64,000 nt of DNA from Coenobita brevimanus (GCA_032717465.1 CM064671.1:58348057-58412056), one strand, 5' to 3'; shown: positions 43,060 to 56,645, counted from the first letter of the stretch. A program made the numbers and translations. Notes: generated by a model from the letters alone, not told the origin.

Positions 43060-43821
43060 TAACGTTCCCCGGTTGAAATGGTATAATAAAACCTCTTGTT
43101 CAGCCAAATGTTCCTCTCATCTATCTATATGTCTCTTCTCCAAGTTCTCCAGTGCAGTTATCATTATTTGTAAATGTCACCCACCTGATCTTACCACTTA
43201 TCATTCTTTGCAATGCCGTTCTCATTTTTCTACATACTCTTAGAATGTAGCGACTGACTTTAAGAACTTTATGTCCCAGCCTTGTTTATTGGTGATATCT
43301 AGCTGTCCTGATGTATATATTGAGCTGATGGATCACCTCAATAAATGCCATGTAATACTTTTTTGCTAGTTTCTTTTACGCTTTGCAACCCAATTCCTCT
43401 AATTACTGCTGTTTCATTTATATTTAGTGTTGCATTTTTTTCATAATCTACGAGCACAGAAAATTCTTAAATTCCAAAGTTCTTCGGGTACTTACTGCAT
43501 ACAATAATCGTACGGCTATGAGTTCTATACTTCATTCTTCCTACCAATAGATATTAATATTCAGTAGAGGACAGACTTTTGTACTTGGAGGGGCTAGACT
43601 TAGCTTTCATTAAACCCCATCGGTACAAAAGATCTCCCTTAATCAGAATATAATGTACTGGTGGTAAGGTAAAAATGGGGGAGCTTGCCTGTGGTGTTGT
43701 CTCCGTATCATAGGCTTCTATGCTTATAAAGGTTTATTTACTCCGTGTCCTGGGATGTTAAGGGATCATCCAGGTTTTCTCATTTTCCTCCTCAAGGTGT
43801 TGCACTAAATACTTACTTTAC
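40662..43821. other. Non-coding stretch with simple repeats
   Basis: No gene recognised in 3 kb. It contains a TATC/TGTC tract at about 41725-41810, a loose CAACA/CACAC tract at 42776-42845, and (TA)n at 43028-43057. GTAGCCACAAGCAAATCAAC near 41830 resembles GGCCACAAGCAAATTGCTTC near 52700, suggesting shared LINE 3' ends. Confidence 0.45.
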
Positions 43822-43940
43822 GCCAACGGCCATACCACGTTGAGTACACCGCTTCCCGTGCGATCAGCGAAGTTAAGCAACGTTGGTTCTGGTTAGTACT
43901 TGGATGGGTGACCGCCTGTGAACACCAGATGCTGTTGGCT
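43822..43940 (+). ncRNA. 5S-rRNA-like sequence, probable head of a 5S-derived SINE
   Basis: 119 bases from GCCAACGGCCATACCACG to GATGCTGTTGGCT are recognisably 5S rRNA along their whole length. The internal promoter regions GAAGTTAAGCAACG and TTAGTACTTGGATGGGTGAC look intact. No T-run terminator follows. Instead about 95 bases of unrelated body and an (AATG)n tail (44043-44064) follow, the structure of a SINE3-type retroposon. A functional 5S gene is less likely because only one copy is present and the tail is retroposon-like. Confidence 0.75.
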
Positions 43941-44067
43941 CGTTCTCCCTACGTGTCAAGTGGAGTTGGTGGAGGATTAGTGCCCCTCCCTGTAAAACAA
44001 TTAACTCTAAGCCCTTGGCCACCATGTTTGGGATACATGGCGTCTGGCAATGAATGAATGAATGACC
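43941..44067 (+). mobile_element. Body and (AATG)n tail behind the 5S-like head
   Basis: Unique sequence from CGTTCTCCCTACGTGTCAAG to GGCGTCTGGC, then AATGAATGAATGAATGA. A tetranucleotide tail of this sort terminates many SINEs. Confidence 0.55.
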
Positions 44068-44084
44068 TACAAACTCCGAATGGT

Positions 44085-44197
44085 GGATGGACACCCGAGT
44101 CACTTGGCACCACCTGCACACTAAGTGATTCAAACCCTGGCTATAGCAGGCCCAGAGCTTCTTAAATAGCAAGGGTAACCACTCAACTGCTGTTTCA
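44085..44197 (-). mobile_element. tRNA-like SINE head, minus strand
   Basis: In minus orientation AGCAGTTGAGTGGTTACCC resembles the A-box of Ser/Leu-type tRNAs and CCAGGGTTTGAATCACTTAG resembles a B-box, about 45 bases apart. The rest does not fold as a tRNA by eye. It abuts the tail of the 5S-derived element from the other side. Confidence 0.45.
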
Positions 44198-45204
44198 CGA
44201 AAATGATGTCAGGTGCCGCCTAAACGACTGTGCCCAGATAGTATCCTGTATACAATAATCCTGGGATTGTGTGTGTGAGGGAGGAGACGAGAGTGTGTGC
44301 GTTTATGTAGCGTGGCCGAAACTGGAAAAATGACTTCGATCAACCTTGGCAGCATGGATGCAGTTAGGTCACTGATGGTCTCGTTTCAGTTTCATGTCAG
44401 TCAAAATTTTCTAAATGGGTTTCTTGACCCCTCATTGTTCCTACTGTTTCCAGGAGCCATGAAGCACTTGTTCCTGCATCCACGCATAAATTGTTCATTT
44501 TGAGCAAAGCGAAACGGGTCCACAAACGGCTCATATTTGTGAAACTCTTGTTTCTAAGTCTTTTCCAAGGAAAGTGCTAACTTCCCCTTTTGCATCGTGT
44601 TCTGGTGGTAGCCTGATTGAAATTTAAAGTACTGTACATCGTTGGATTCTAGATACTTAAGCACTACGAAATCTTGCCTGCTGTTTACACTGTACCTAGT
44701 GAATTACTTTTATTAGGACTCTTGAAAGAGTTAGTACAGAACACTCGCAAATCTATAGGGATGGTAGAATTTGATCATTAGTGTCGTTGCTGTGGGCGCT
44801 TACGAGAAGCCTACACATGGTGGCCCTCTGCACCTTGGAAGGAGTAGCTGCGGTGTTCACTTGGGAGCCAGACCTCCTCATAATCCCCAACACCTCCATG
44901 GGAAGAATCCTGAAGAGGGGCTGTCTAACATAAGATGGCACCGGATCCCTACATGGTGTGTGTAATGTGATGTACCAGTACGGCGGCCACACAGAAGCAG
45001 TTGCTTACCAGTGGTCAGTTGGTGTGCTTGAATGGACAGACCCGGGCTAAGAAACAACAACAATAAGTGTCGCCAATTTTTTGTGATGCAGTATAACTGG
45101 CATACTTTTCAATACACTGAGTTTGTTCGTTTCCTTTATGAAGGCTCCAACATGCTTGTCTGTGTCGGCTTTGGTCACTTAATGGTGGCTTTCCATGCTG
45201 CTCA
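44198..45204. other. Non-coding stretch, possible repeat
   Basis: No gene recognised. 44775-45065 ends with AAACAACAACAATAAG, a retroposon-like tail, but no promoter boxes were identified. Confidence 0.4.
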
Positions 45205-45560
45205 ATCTCTGGCAACCTCCATATTCAGTCCCTTATACCTAAGATCATACTTTTTGGCGTCGTGCTATGTATATTTTGTTCTGCATCTCGCAGCCCTACG
45301 CCCGATGTTCACACTTCTCACCTTTTACAACCAGTTGTAATCCATCATCCTCTCAGCATGCCCAAACCATCTCAATCTACCCCTCCTAATCACAATACCA
45401 ATACATTCCAGTCCCATCCTTCCTCTTGGCTCTTCATATAAAGCCACGTGGATCTTCAGTTATGTCATTGATAAGACCGTCTTCACCTCCCACTTTACCT
45501 TTCTGCACTTAACTGTAATCCTAGAAATAGCAGTGTCCACCATTTCCCCACTCTCAACCG
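45205..45560 (-). pseudogene. RTE-type LINE fragment: C-terminus of the RT protein
   Basis: On the minus strand, read across frames, are VALYEEPRGRMGLECIG, RRGRLRWFGHAERMMD and KKYDLRYKGLNMEVARD, followed by stops. These are the C-terminal hallmarks of RTE-like LINE proteins as I know them (RWFGHxER and a Lys/Arg-Trp tail). Stops and frameshifts show that it is dead. The upstream RT domain is not found within the next kilobase. Confidence 0.55.
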
Positions 45561-45774
45561 GACCTTTGATCTGTATGTTTATATATAATTCTTCTTCAGT
45601 TATGACAAGTCCCGTTGCATAAGAATTTCCATTTTAGGTCTAACAGATATTATTCTTATATTTAGTTTCTCCTGCTACCTTCAGCCCTTTGTATATTCAG
45701 GTTTTATTCGTATTAAACATCCATTTTTTTTCTTCTTCCTCCAAGGGTTTATGTTTCACCCCGCACTGGTTTGT

Positions 45775-46305
45775 TTGTCTCTTTGTGTGTCTGTCTGTCT
45801 GTTAGCAGGATTACTCAAAAAGTTACGCACGGGTTTTGATGAAATTTTGTAGAAGGGTGGACCGTGGCCCAATGAACAGATGATTAAATTTGGGGCCAGA
45901 TCTGAATCCGGACTATCTTGCACAATATCTCCAAAGCTCTCAGTGAATTTCAATGAAATTTTGTGGAAAGCAGCGCGATGGACCAGAAAAAAAGTCATTT
46001 AATTTTCGGGTGGTTTCTGATCCGGATCCTGTATCCACGGATTCGGATCCGGGAATGCTCAAAAGGTTATGGACGGATTTTGATGAAGTTTTGTGCAAGG
46101 GTTGGCCATGGGCCACGGAAGGAATGATTAATTTGACGGGCGGATCTGGATCCGGATCTGGAGTATTCTGCACAGTATCTCCAAATGTTCTCAAGGAATT
46201 TCAATGAAATATTGTGGAAAGGTGGGCCACGGACCAAGAAAGAATTGATTATTTGGGGGGCAGATCTGGATACTGATCCTATATCCACGGATCCGGAGCC
46301 GGATC
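45775..46305. repeat. Tandem repeat of about 110 bp, four degenerate units
   Basis: Units share GATTTTGATGAAATTTTGTG, then GGGCCATGGGCCA-like and GGATCTGGATCCGGATC-like segments. Two 220-bp blocks each hold two units. One end is a GTCTGTCTGTCTGTTAGCAG sequence. A repeat of this composition occurs widely in invertebrate genomes and is often the end of a dispersed element. Confidence 0.7.
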
Positions 46306-47560
46306 GTTTTTAATGGCAATGGCATTGGTGGAGGTCTGCGTTCTCTGAGCCTGTTTTGGTCTTTTTGATGATAATATTTTGATTGGCTAATTTTGAGTAA
46401 TCCCTAGTTCTCCAGAAGACAAAATTCATGTTTTTTCTTTTTTCCCTAAAATCACGCGTACTCATTGGATTACATAATGCTGGTACGGCAAGGAATGTAG
46501 ATATTAATTACAATCATAGAGTAAGAATGTCTGTTGATCATGGGGTAAGAGAGAGTGCTTTGATAATTCGGTGTCATAGGGAGAACGGATGGGAAGAGGG
46601 TACTGGAAGGTGAATATACGTGAGAACGAGGAGGTGTAGAAGGCCAAGAACAGAGTGGTTGGAGATTATACTGTAAATGTTTGTGGGAAAGGAGACGCAT
46701 GATAGCTGCTGAGGGACAGAAGATCGTGGCTGAAAAATGAATGAAGATGAATGGAACACCGATGCAACATTTTTTCTTTACATAGCGTTATAATAAATAT
46801 CTCTTCCCACAGGAATTTTGAGGACGTTGCTATGTGGATTATCTAGCCTGTGGGAAGTTCGAATGCATGATTTAAGGGATGTTAGGCCATTTCACTGGTC
46901 ATTGTGATGAGAGTTTTTATTTGTTGCCTACATTTTCCTTTTTCCGGATTCTTGACTCCCCATATATTAGTAGGAAACGTGGTTAAGATTAGTCACAGGG
47001 AAGTCTTATAACACTCTAATTCAAGTACTGCTTTATTTACTACTCTTGATAATTTGCTTTGCTTTTCTCTGTGGTGACAAGTTTCATCTGCCAGTTGTAT
47101 GTATTCGAGCTGAACAACTAAAATTAAATGCCGCTGCCATATCCATCAGAACTAATGTGTCTGATCTTTATCTTCGGGTCAATCCATCTATAGCTTTTTG
47201 TGTTATAGAGGCTACCTTAGGTTTCAGCGGACTTTGAACACTTTCTATAATACCTTCTGCTGATATCATAAAGTTGTTCAGGCCTTAGTTAAAGGCAAGG
47301 GTTTGTTGTGTATGTGTGTCAACAGCTGGGTGGCTCAAGACAGAGCAATTCCCGCTACAGAAATGACTGATCACACAATCGGCCTGGCGGTTCCAAGACA
47401 GCAGAGGTACGGAGGGGCCAAACTCCACCACACACCTATGTGCTCCCTGTGCCTGACCTTATCTCTCATTGCTGTTCACAGTGGGAGCCAGTCTGCCTAC
47501 CGTCGCCGAACGGTGGACTCAACCTGGAACCAACATTTCCCTGCTAAGACAGCCACTGTT
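46306..47560. other. Non-coding stretch with possible LINE scrap
   Basis: No gene supported. Around 46615-46745 (plus) a broken frame contains RRPRTEWLEIILNVCGKETH, which may be another LINE C-terminus, but the match is too weak for a call. Confidence 0.35.
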
Positions 47561-47564
47561 CCTG

Positions 47565-47785
47565 TCGCTCGTTCCTTGGCTGCTGATCGTCCCCCTGGCT
47601 CCTGCTTGTCCCTCTGACTGCTGTTCGTCCCCCAGGCTGCTGTTCGTCCTCCAGGCTGCTGTTTGTCCCCGTGGCTACGGCTTGTCCCTCTAGCTGCTGT
47701 TTGTCTGTGAATGCTGCTCGTCTCCCGGGTTGCTGCTCGTCCCCGTGGGTGCTGTTTGTCTCCCTAGCTGCTGCTACACCATCTG
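47565..47785. repeat. Minisatellite of about 19 bp, around 11 units
   Basis: The unit is near GCTGCTGTTCGTCCCCCAG, with drift in length (18-21 bp) and sequence. It produces Gln/Arg- or Leu-rich open frames that are not genes. Confidence 0.8.
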
Positions 47786-48054
47786 TGGGCACCCTTGGTC
47801 TCTCTCACAACTGCCACAGTAACCGAGATATAACAGTGTTCAGTAAAACTCAGTTTAGCTAGTCATCGACTCTGGCTGATACTGGCCCAGGATTAACGGA
47901 CTTCGGATCAGCTTTACATTTGTTTTAATAAGTGGTTTTGTTCATTCACCGTGATGGGTGTTAACAAATTTATACTATCACTAGCAAATGAACGTGTTAC
48001 AGCTCTTGAAAGCAGCAATATTCTTCAGTGGATGAACTATTCCCGTTTTATCTA

Positions 48055-48310
48055 CTTTGCTATCCATCTGGCTGTCTGTGTCAATCTACCATCATTTATT
48101 TTTACCCCATCAGTAGGGTAGGAATCCGGGGCTAGGCTTCTTAGTCGAGGGTGAACAGCATCACTTGGCGTAAGTGGCATTATATGAACAATAGAACCCG
48201 ACCAGCCCTTAGATGTAAACCCACAAGACTCATCTAGGTTGGGCAAATTTATCCCCTTGATCAAAAGGCGTCACTGGGTTATATGGTTGCCACCCAACGG
48301 AGTATGTGGT
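48055..48310 (-). mobile_element. Second copy of the repeat at 39828-40085
   Basis: The minus strand shows GGGTGGCAACCATATAACC near 48290-48270 and CTAGCCCCGGATTCCTACCC near 48135-48115, the same order and similar spacing as at 39828-40040. The middle is too diverged to align by eye. Confidence 0.4.
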
Positions 48311-49443
48311 TACCTAATTCGAGTGAGGGGACAGTAGGCGCCTCCACCTGCCCTCCTTGAGAAGAATACATTTATCGCCCTATGACTGGATCATTCTGCA
48401 ACAGGAAAAACATTTCCCATTTATCATTGTTTACTCATTCCAAAGCGCTGTCCAGCGGTCTCGACACATTTTTCTACTTTGATTTGCATTTAATCTCCTG
48501 CCACACATATATACAAGTTTCTTTGGTCTTCACTGCTTGATCGACCTTTTGTATGTTTCTCTGTTTCATTTTCATAAACTGAATTACATGATCCATTTAT
48601 TCTGTATCTTATTCTCTGAGTACATTGCGCCGTTACTCATTACGGACATGAGGACTGTTGGGATGTAATGAAGTACAGATGAATGGCACTAATAAAATAC
48701 TAAAAGGGGAGATTTCAACAAAGATTAATGGAGAATAATGAAAAACAAATAATTCTGAAAGGAAGTTTGTATACAGTTGTGAAAATGAAAGATACGCTGT
48801 GAGATACTCAAGAACCGTAATGGCTGGGGCAACTTGCGAATGTGTGAGAGGATAAGTGAAGAGAATATGAACAAGTTACTTAGAAACATAGGCGAGGTGT
48901 AAAACAAAAGACTTCGAAGTGCCGTATCAGGAATGTTGAAAGGAGAGAGTTGCAGACATGATGAAACTGGTTAGTACATAAAGCAGTCAACTGAGCTGTG
49001 AAAAGATAAAGGAATGGGGATGCATCAGCTGGTTAAGTGGCATAAGAAGAAATCGTAAGACGTGAAATGTATGTTTGTAATGAAATTATTGATGGTGAGG
49101 AGAGACACACTGTGAAAAGTAAACTTGTTGCAGTGGAATGAAAAGGGTTGTCTTCTGTACACTTGTATGAAATAAAGGTGACCAAACTGAATGTAAATAT
49201 TATTGCTGAATAAGTTTGTTCAGCGGTGGAGGATGCTGTATCTAATCATGCGCCTTTATCAACGCGTGATCTGCGTCGCGCTGTGAAATTGTCAAAGAGG
49301 TTGGCTAAAGAAATGAGACTGGGAAAGACTATCGCGGTAATGAGCAGGAACTGTGGTGGAGGTGCGGTTAATAATCTGTGAAAATGGGAGTGTGTACCCT
49401 GTGAAATAGATGCTATATGGTTTATAGTTTGAGTGCAGTGATG

Positions 49444-49446
<3 letters not shown>
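48311..49446. other. Non-coding stretch
   Basis: No gene supported. A clean frame of about 55 codons at 49215-49381 (plus) has no ATG near its start and no recognised domain. Confidence 0.4.

Positions 49447-49528
<82 letters not shown>
49447..49528. repeat. (CT)n microsatellite
   Basis: About 40 CT units, giving spurious Ser-Leu and Arg-Glu open frames. Confidence 0.95.

Positions 49529-51614
<2,086 letters not shown>

Positions 51615-51685
<71 letters not shown>
51615..51685. repeat. (TA)n tail of SINE copy 2
   Basis: About 35 TA units directly after ATTT at the end of the SINE. Confidence 0.93.
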
Positions 51686-51688
<3 letters not shown>

Positions 51689-52368
51689 TTTGTCTCGTCT
51701 GCCGTCCACCAGCCCAATTGAACGTTTCTGTTAGTGACACCTTTTTAGTATTGGAGTCTAAATTCACAATCGGTTTGTTTATAGGTTTTATTTGCGTAGA
51801 GGATATAAGTGATACTTAATATAATATTTTGAATAATATTACAATTGTTAAAGGTATGCTGTAGCAGTAATCGGAACTAAAACAACCACATTGTAATGGC
51901 TTGTTTCTGTTATCGTATGCCCAAATCTGTGCAAAGGATGGTATATGGCTGAGAGGAAACTCTTTACGACCTGTCGTAGGTATGAACCTTACCGAGTTAG
52001 TGATATGCTGCCAGAAAGGACCTCCTCCCACTTTGCACCTTCACTCACTGCTTCACGAGACGCTGATCTTCCCTTATATATCATCGGCTAGCACGATGAA
52101 CCGGCGCAGATATAGTTGTTTTCAATGCGGTTAACTCGCCTGTGACATTAAGGCCCAGAACCTGAAAGCGTATACAAGCTTCCATATCAATTTGCCATTA
52201 CATGGAGACGCCTGTGGTGAACCAAAGTACCAGGAGATCAAACACGTTTTGTATTTGTTACGTACTTTTTAAATTACTGTTTAAAAATGAGTTCTTGCCT
52301 TTTTTTTTTTTTTTTTTTTTTTAAGCACATAGTTGTTAGTCAAAAATGAAAATATCATGATGTTTTTA
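51686..52368. other. Non-coding stretch
   Basis: No gene supported. A 78-codon frame at 51901-52134 has no recognised domain. A run of T lies at about 52301-52322. Confidence 0.4.
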
Positions 52369-52435
52369 TGGCGGCATATGACCCTGGCAGCTGCGCCGCC
52401 AGATTTTAATTATATTCAATCAAGCAGTCAATCCT
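52369..52435 (+). mobile_element. Orphan 3' end of LINE family 1
   Basis: TGGCGGCATATGACCCTGGC through GCCGCCAGATTTTAATTA reproduces 23799-23841 with two substitutions, including the 7-bp stem. The preceding sequence is unrelated, so only the last 70 bases or so were inserted: a 5'-truncated copy, or a SINE that borrowed the LINE tail. Confidence 0.7.
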
Positions 52436-52639
52436 GTTTCATGAAATCGATGTTTTCTTACTGCACGGGAGTTTAGTTTCATGTTGTGTGTCTTAAACAG
52501 AAAACTTGAAAGTTTCAAGATACTCTTATTATAATTACTGCATCATACTGTTTTTTTTTTTTTTTTTTTAAATTCTGTATATGGTATGGATAGCAAATAA
52601 AAGAGCATCCGAAACACGGGTGAAAGATTGCGATTTATA

Positions 52640-53060
52640 TAGGCAGATATTCTATTTATTTATCTACAACCAAACACCTTACTGTGTTCTCGTAAGAAAT
52701 GGCCACAAGCAAATTGCTTCCACATTACCCTGTCCTTTGTCATTTGGTTGCCCTACCCCGAACTCACCCCCTTTCCCCTCTCTAATATAGCCCTCCATCC
52801 CATCCGTCCATCTTGTCCTCGGTCACTCTCCCCCTCACCCACACCCTCCATTACATACACCGAATTAAGTCTCTCATTCTCCATTCTCTCACTAGGACCA
52901 AACCATCGTAGAGTAATTTCCTCCTAATGCCATTCCCTCACTATGACCAAACCATCGTAGAGTAATTTTCTCCTAATGCCATTCCCTCACTATGACCAAA
53001 CCATCGTAAAGTAATTTTCTCCTAACGATTTCTGTTTCATCCACACCAACACCACAGCCC
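52640..53060 (-). pseudogene. LINE C-terminal fragment with a 49-bp internal triplication
   Basis: In minus orientation frames give LRWFGPSERMENERL, GQDGRMGWRAIL and KDRVMWKQFACGHF, resembling LINE C-termini that end in a DRxxW(K/R) motif. A 49-bp unit containing TATGACCAAACCATCG is repeated about three times at 52883-53025, expanding the RWFGH-type motif region. A T-run at 52551-52570 may be its reversed poly(A). It is broken by stops and frameshifts. Confidence 0.45.
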
Positions 53061-54298
53061 TCCTTCACTTCTTCATACGTCTTTATATCTCCATTTAACT
53101 CTGTAAGCTGCGCTTCGTAAATTTTAGTACTTGAAATTGCATAAAGTGACAGATACTGATATTATATAATGCGAGCTACTAATTAAACAGATCCAAATAT
53201 ACCTGAGGAATCCGCTCATTTTCATTTCTATCCAACTCGAGGAGCAATAAAGGTTTGTCACACTCGTTTGCAATCCATATATCCATCATTCAGTCGTTAT
53301 TTACCCAGTCAGAATCATAGAGGTCCGGAGCGAGACTATTCCTTTCAGATACTGAAGGAGAAAATGATCAGTTGTTCGTCCTTTTAACTTTGCCATCCTT
53401 AACGTTATGATTTTTTTGTTTATAAGTAGATAAATATTGAGGCTGTGGAAGAATTCTATTTTGTCCATATCACTGATTGGGTTAAAATGGATGTTTGTCT
53501 TACTCACCTTCCGTATGCACCTCATCCACTAATAATGCTAGTCCCTGAGTGGCCTTGTGAATTCTGTCCTATCCCTTCCGCCAGTCCAGTCTTGCTTGCT
53601 GTCTGCCACTCCTGTTCTGCATGCCTACTGTACTCTGTCCTGCCTTACCCTACTAATATTGCCTTGACCTGTTAACTTTGCTCTGCCCTGTCTTGGCCTG
53701 TCTGTCTTGCCTGGCCTGTCCGTCCCTGTCCTGGCCTCTCTTAGCTTCGCCACTCATTCTTGCCTGCCTTCTGCCTGCCTTATTTTCCCTGCTCTGTACT
53801 TCGCTGTCCCATATTGTTCAGATTTTGTTTCGTCACCACACTGTGTTTTAGCTGGACTTTTTGCAAGAAACAGGCATGATGCTGACAAAGTAAACCTCCT
53901 TAGTTGAGGCCTTGATGTGAAGACTTGTTTGATTGTTGTACAATAGTTCTGGAGCCTCCGCGATCGGGTGGTGGCATATGCGTATATTCTGACAAGATTT
54001 CGATCCCATTATAGAGGAAACACTTTAGAGTGCGCAATAGTATATCCTGTCATATGATTCCACATACTGAACGCTGCCTTGCTTGTGTTGTGATAGTCAC
54101 AGACTCCCATAACTCATAAATGCAACCGAACAACTTCCCAGCTATACCCATGAGCGAAGCTTTGGGCAGGGCGAGTTACTTCTCAAGTGACACAACGGTG
54201 TTCCCTGACCCAATTGATATTTTCCTAAGGTACACGTGAAAAACGACGTATACGTATATAGTAAGGTGCGTTACTGTCAGATGGGTGTAAACCGGCCG
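53061..54298. other. Non-coding stretch
   Basis: No gene supported. CCTGCC/CTGTCC-rich DNA at 53560-53800 is low complexity. GGAGCCTCCGCGATCGGGTG at 53952 and GATTTCGATCCCATT at about 53997 look like a decayed tRNA-type promoter pair. Confidence 0.35.
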
Positions 54299-55075
54299 TT
54301 ACAATACATACAGTCTTTCAAAATACTCCGCCCATCTCTTCCTAACTGCATCTATTTCAATAACATCCTTCCATCCTTTGCTTTTACTCGATCTTCCTTC
54401 CCGATCTTCCCTCCCAGACTCTCCCTTTCGCATCCTTTTCACCTCCTTCCAAAACAATTTCTTATTCTGTTGAAAATTCTCAGTCAACCGCCTACCCCAC
54501 CTCTCATCTGCTGCCACTTTAGCATCACGCACAGCCCTTCTCGCCCTATTCCTCTTTTTCTTATACCTCTCATATGACACTTCATCCTTCCTCTGCAGCC
54601 ACACTTCATATGCACGTCTCTTCTCAGCCACAGCCATACCTACTTCCTCGCATCACCATTCACTTCTCTTTCTTACACCACCACCCTCTCACACCACACA
54701 CTTCTTCCGCATGCCCCACCACAGCACTCTTAAGCAACTGCCATTTCTCTTCTACACTGCCATTTTGCTGAACTTTCACTGCTACTCATCCTTGAACTTC
54801 TGATACTCTATCATTTTCTCTCTTTTATCCAACTCACTCACTTTCAAAACCTCCCTGCCACACCTAACTCTCCTAGCTCTCACCCATCTCTTACCTTATC
54901 TCAACTTTCCCTTCATCAGGCAGTGGTCAGACATACCTCCACCCTTCCCTTTCAAAACTCTCACAGCCAACAATCTTCCTATTAAATTCCTGGACACAAC
55001 CACATAGTTCAATATTGCTCTGCCAACAACCCTTTCCCCTCCTGTCTCATCCATGTATATTTACAGTATAAATAT
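54299..55075 (-). pseudogene. RTE-type LINE fragment: endonuclease end and linker
   Basis: A frame at 54299-54637 reads AVAEKRRAYEVWLQRKDEVS, RRAVRDAKVAADERWGRRL and KKLFWKEVKRMRKGE, then RKRWAEYFERLYVL. This is the basic linker between endonuclease and RT in RTE-like LINEs. Upstream, to about 55060, broken frames include KGGGMSDHCLMKGKL, the SDH end of the endonuclease. The RT domain that should follow is absent: the copy stops at about 54300. High Lys/Arg content and the RWAEYFE ending make this the surest of the RTE fragments. Confidence 0.65.
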
Positions 55076-55535
55076 CATTTTTCTCAAGCAAGGTATTTCC
55101 AATCACCATCTCATGCTCAGCACACATCCCTATCATATTGTCCTTGGTTATTTTCAGTCTCTGAAATTTCATAAAACATGATACAGGACGGTACTTGTAT
55201 ATGACATGAAGTCCCAGTTAAATAAATTTACTTGTCTGAAGCATTGTTGATAGATATTCCTCGATCTAAAGGTATCAGAAAAGATTTAAAACGAGGGAGG
55301 AGGGTGGAAGAGAGAAATTATTGGGCAGAACAAGGGAATGAGGGTGAAAGGAGACTAAGTGGGAAGGGGAGGAAAAGGGCAATGAGGTTTGAAGGGACAC
55401 CTACAGAGAACAGGCATTTAACAGCTGCATTTGGCGAGAGTAACTACAGAACTTCTCATCATTTAATCTTCAGATGAGAATAGTTTTGAAATCATTACAG
55501 GATTAAAGGCTAGATACTGTAAGTGTGTTTAGTCT
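55076..55535. other. Non-coding stretch
   Basis: No gene supported. Purine-rich sequence at about 55280-55400 opens a short Arg/Glu/Gly-rich frame without recognisable domain. Confidence 0.35.
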
Positions 55536-55540
55536 TCTTG

Positions 55541-55632
55541 TTACTACTACTACTACTACTACTACTACTGCTAATACCACCACCACTACTGTTACAACTG
55601 CTTCTACTACTACTACTACTACTACTACTACT
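55541..55632. repeat. Interrupted (ACT)n microsatellite
   Basis: ACT units at 55541-55569 and 55604-55632, with ACC/GCT variants between, followed by a short T run. Confidence 0.9.
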
Positions 55633-55873
55633 GTTTTTTTTTTTATCACATTCATCCATTGGTGAATTATATTGTGAAGATCAAAACCAACCTTGCTAAT
55701 ACAGTTCACCATTTGGAGTTATAATGTGAAGGTTAACACGAACCTTCATATTACAATCCGTTGGCCCCAAGCACGCCAACGGCCGTGGTTACCAACAATC
55801 TACTATTACTATTATTATTTTATTTTATATTTATTGATATTACAGTGTAAATAAAGACATTAAACTATTGGAG

Positions 55874-56305
55874 TCACTGGTGTATGCGACTCTCGACCAC
55901 TGTAGCTTCGTAATCCATACCCGCCAGAGAGACAGGCCTGAGGGCTGATGATCTTGTGCCCCTGAGACATAGCAGAGCAGACCTCACGAGGGAGAATGAG
56001 AGTCGACATCTCATCCAGGCCATAACAGAACTCTGCGGTTGACGTTTCTTCTCAGAAAGAACCTCTGCCAGTCTTGAGTAGAATCTCACTGCCTTTGGAC
56101 CCATCCCACCTGATGTCCTGAACACAAGGGGAGTGAATCGACCGTGGTCCACATGTTGGATCCTTTCTTGATAATTTCTATTATTTTCTTGTTCATTCCT
56201 CTTGTGTGCAGCTTCGGGAGACAGTTCACAATGACATGCTGCCATGGGATCGAATATCCTGATGTCGAAGAACGTCCTATGCCCACGTGTCCAGAAACCT
56301 CGAGC
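55874..56305 (-). pseudogene. Fragment of an unassigned protein common in marine invertebrates
   Basis: The minus frame reads VSARGFWTRGHRTFFDIRIF, DPMAACHCELSPEAAHKRNE, then YQERIQHVDHGRFTPLVFRT, SGGMGPKAVRFYSRLAEVLS and RSALLCLRGTRS. I remember this pattern (FFDIR(V/I)F, ERI..V(E/D)HG.FTPLVF, GGMG, LRGSR) from many intronless predicted proteins of corals, molluscs and crustaceans, probably the C-terminal domain of a transposon protein, but cannot name it. Upstream the frame dissolves into an (ACT)-type microsatellite at 56318-56371. It ends with Ala-Leu-rich sequence and a stop at 55874. No partner domain was found. Confidence 0.5.
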
Positions 56306-56317
56306 ACTGACATCCAC

Positions 56318-56371
56318 TACTCTTACTACTACTACTACTGCTGTTACTACTACTACTACTACAACTACTAA
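56318..56371. repeat. (TAC)n microsatellite
   Basis: TAC/TACTGC units; cuts off the upstream part of the protein fragment at 55874-56305. Confidence 0.88.
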
Positions 56372-56643
56372 TAAAAACAATAACGATTTCAAAAATAATA
56401 ATTTGACAGTGACGAGGAGTAGGAGGAGGAGGCAAAAGTGTAGGTGTGCGTATTAATGGGTATATCAGTGTGACGATGGTGGTGGGTGTGGCAGTGGTTA
56501 CGATATGCGGCGGTCAATGTGACTGTGTTGTGGTAGTTGTGGTGGAGGTGTGGCAGTTTTGGATATTCTTGTTATGAGTGATGATGTTATGGCAGGTTTT
56601 GGTTGTAACTGCAGATGTGCTAAACGTGACGGTGGCACTTATA

Positions 56644-56645
56644 CT

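Noticed and set aside
43822..43940. Functional 5S rRNA gene
   Set aside because: A single copy with no T-run terminator and a retroposon-like tail. A retroposed copy is the simpler reading, though function cannot be excluded.
47544..47792. Gln/Gly/Arg-rich 82-codon minus frame
   Set aside because: Produced by a minisatellite of about 19 bp.
49215..49381. Clean 55-codon plus frame (VEDAVSNHAPLSTRDLRRAV and following)
   Set aside because: Plausible codon content, but no ATG near the start, no recognised domain and no splice partner found. Left as a note in the region entry.
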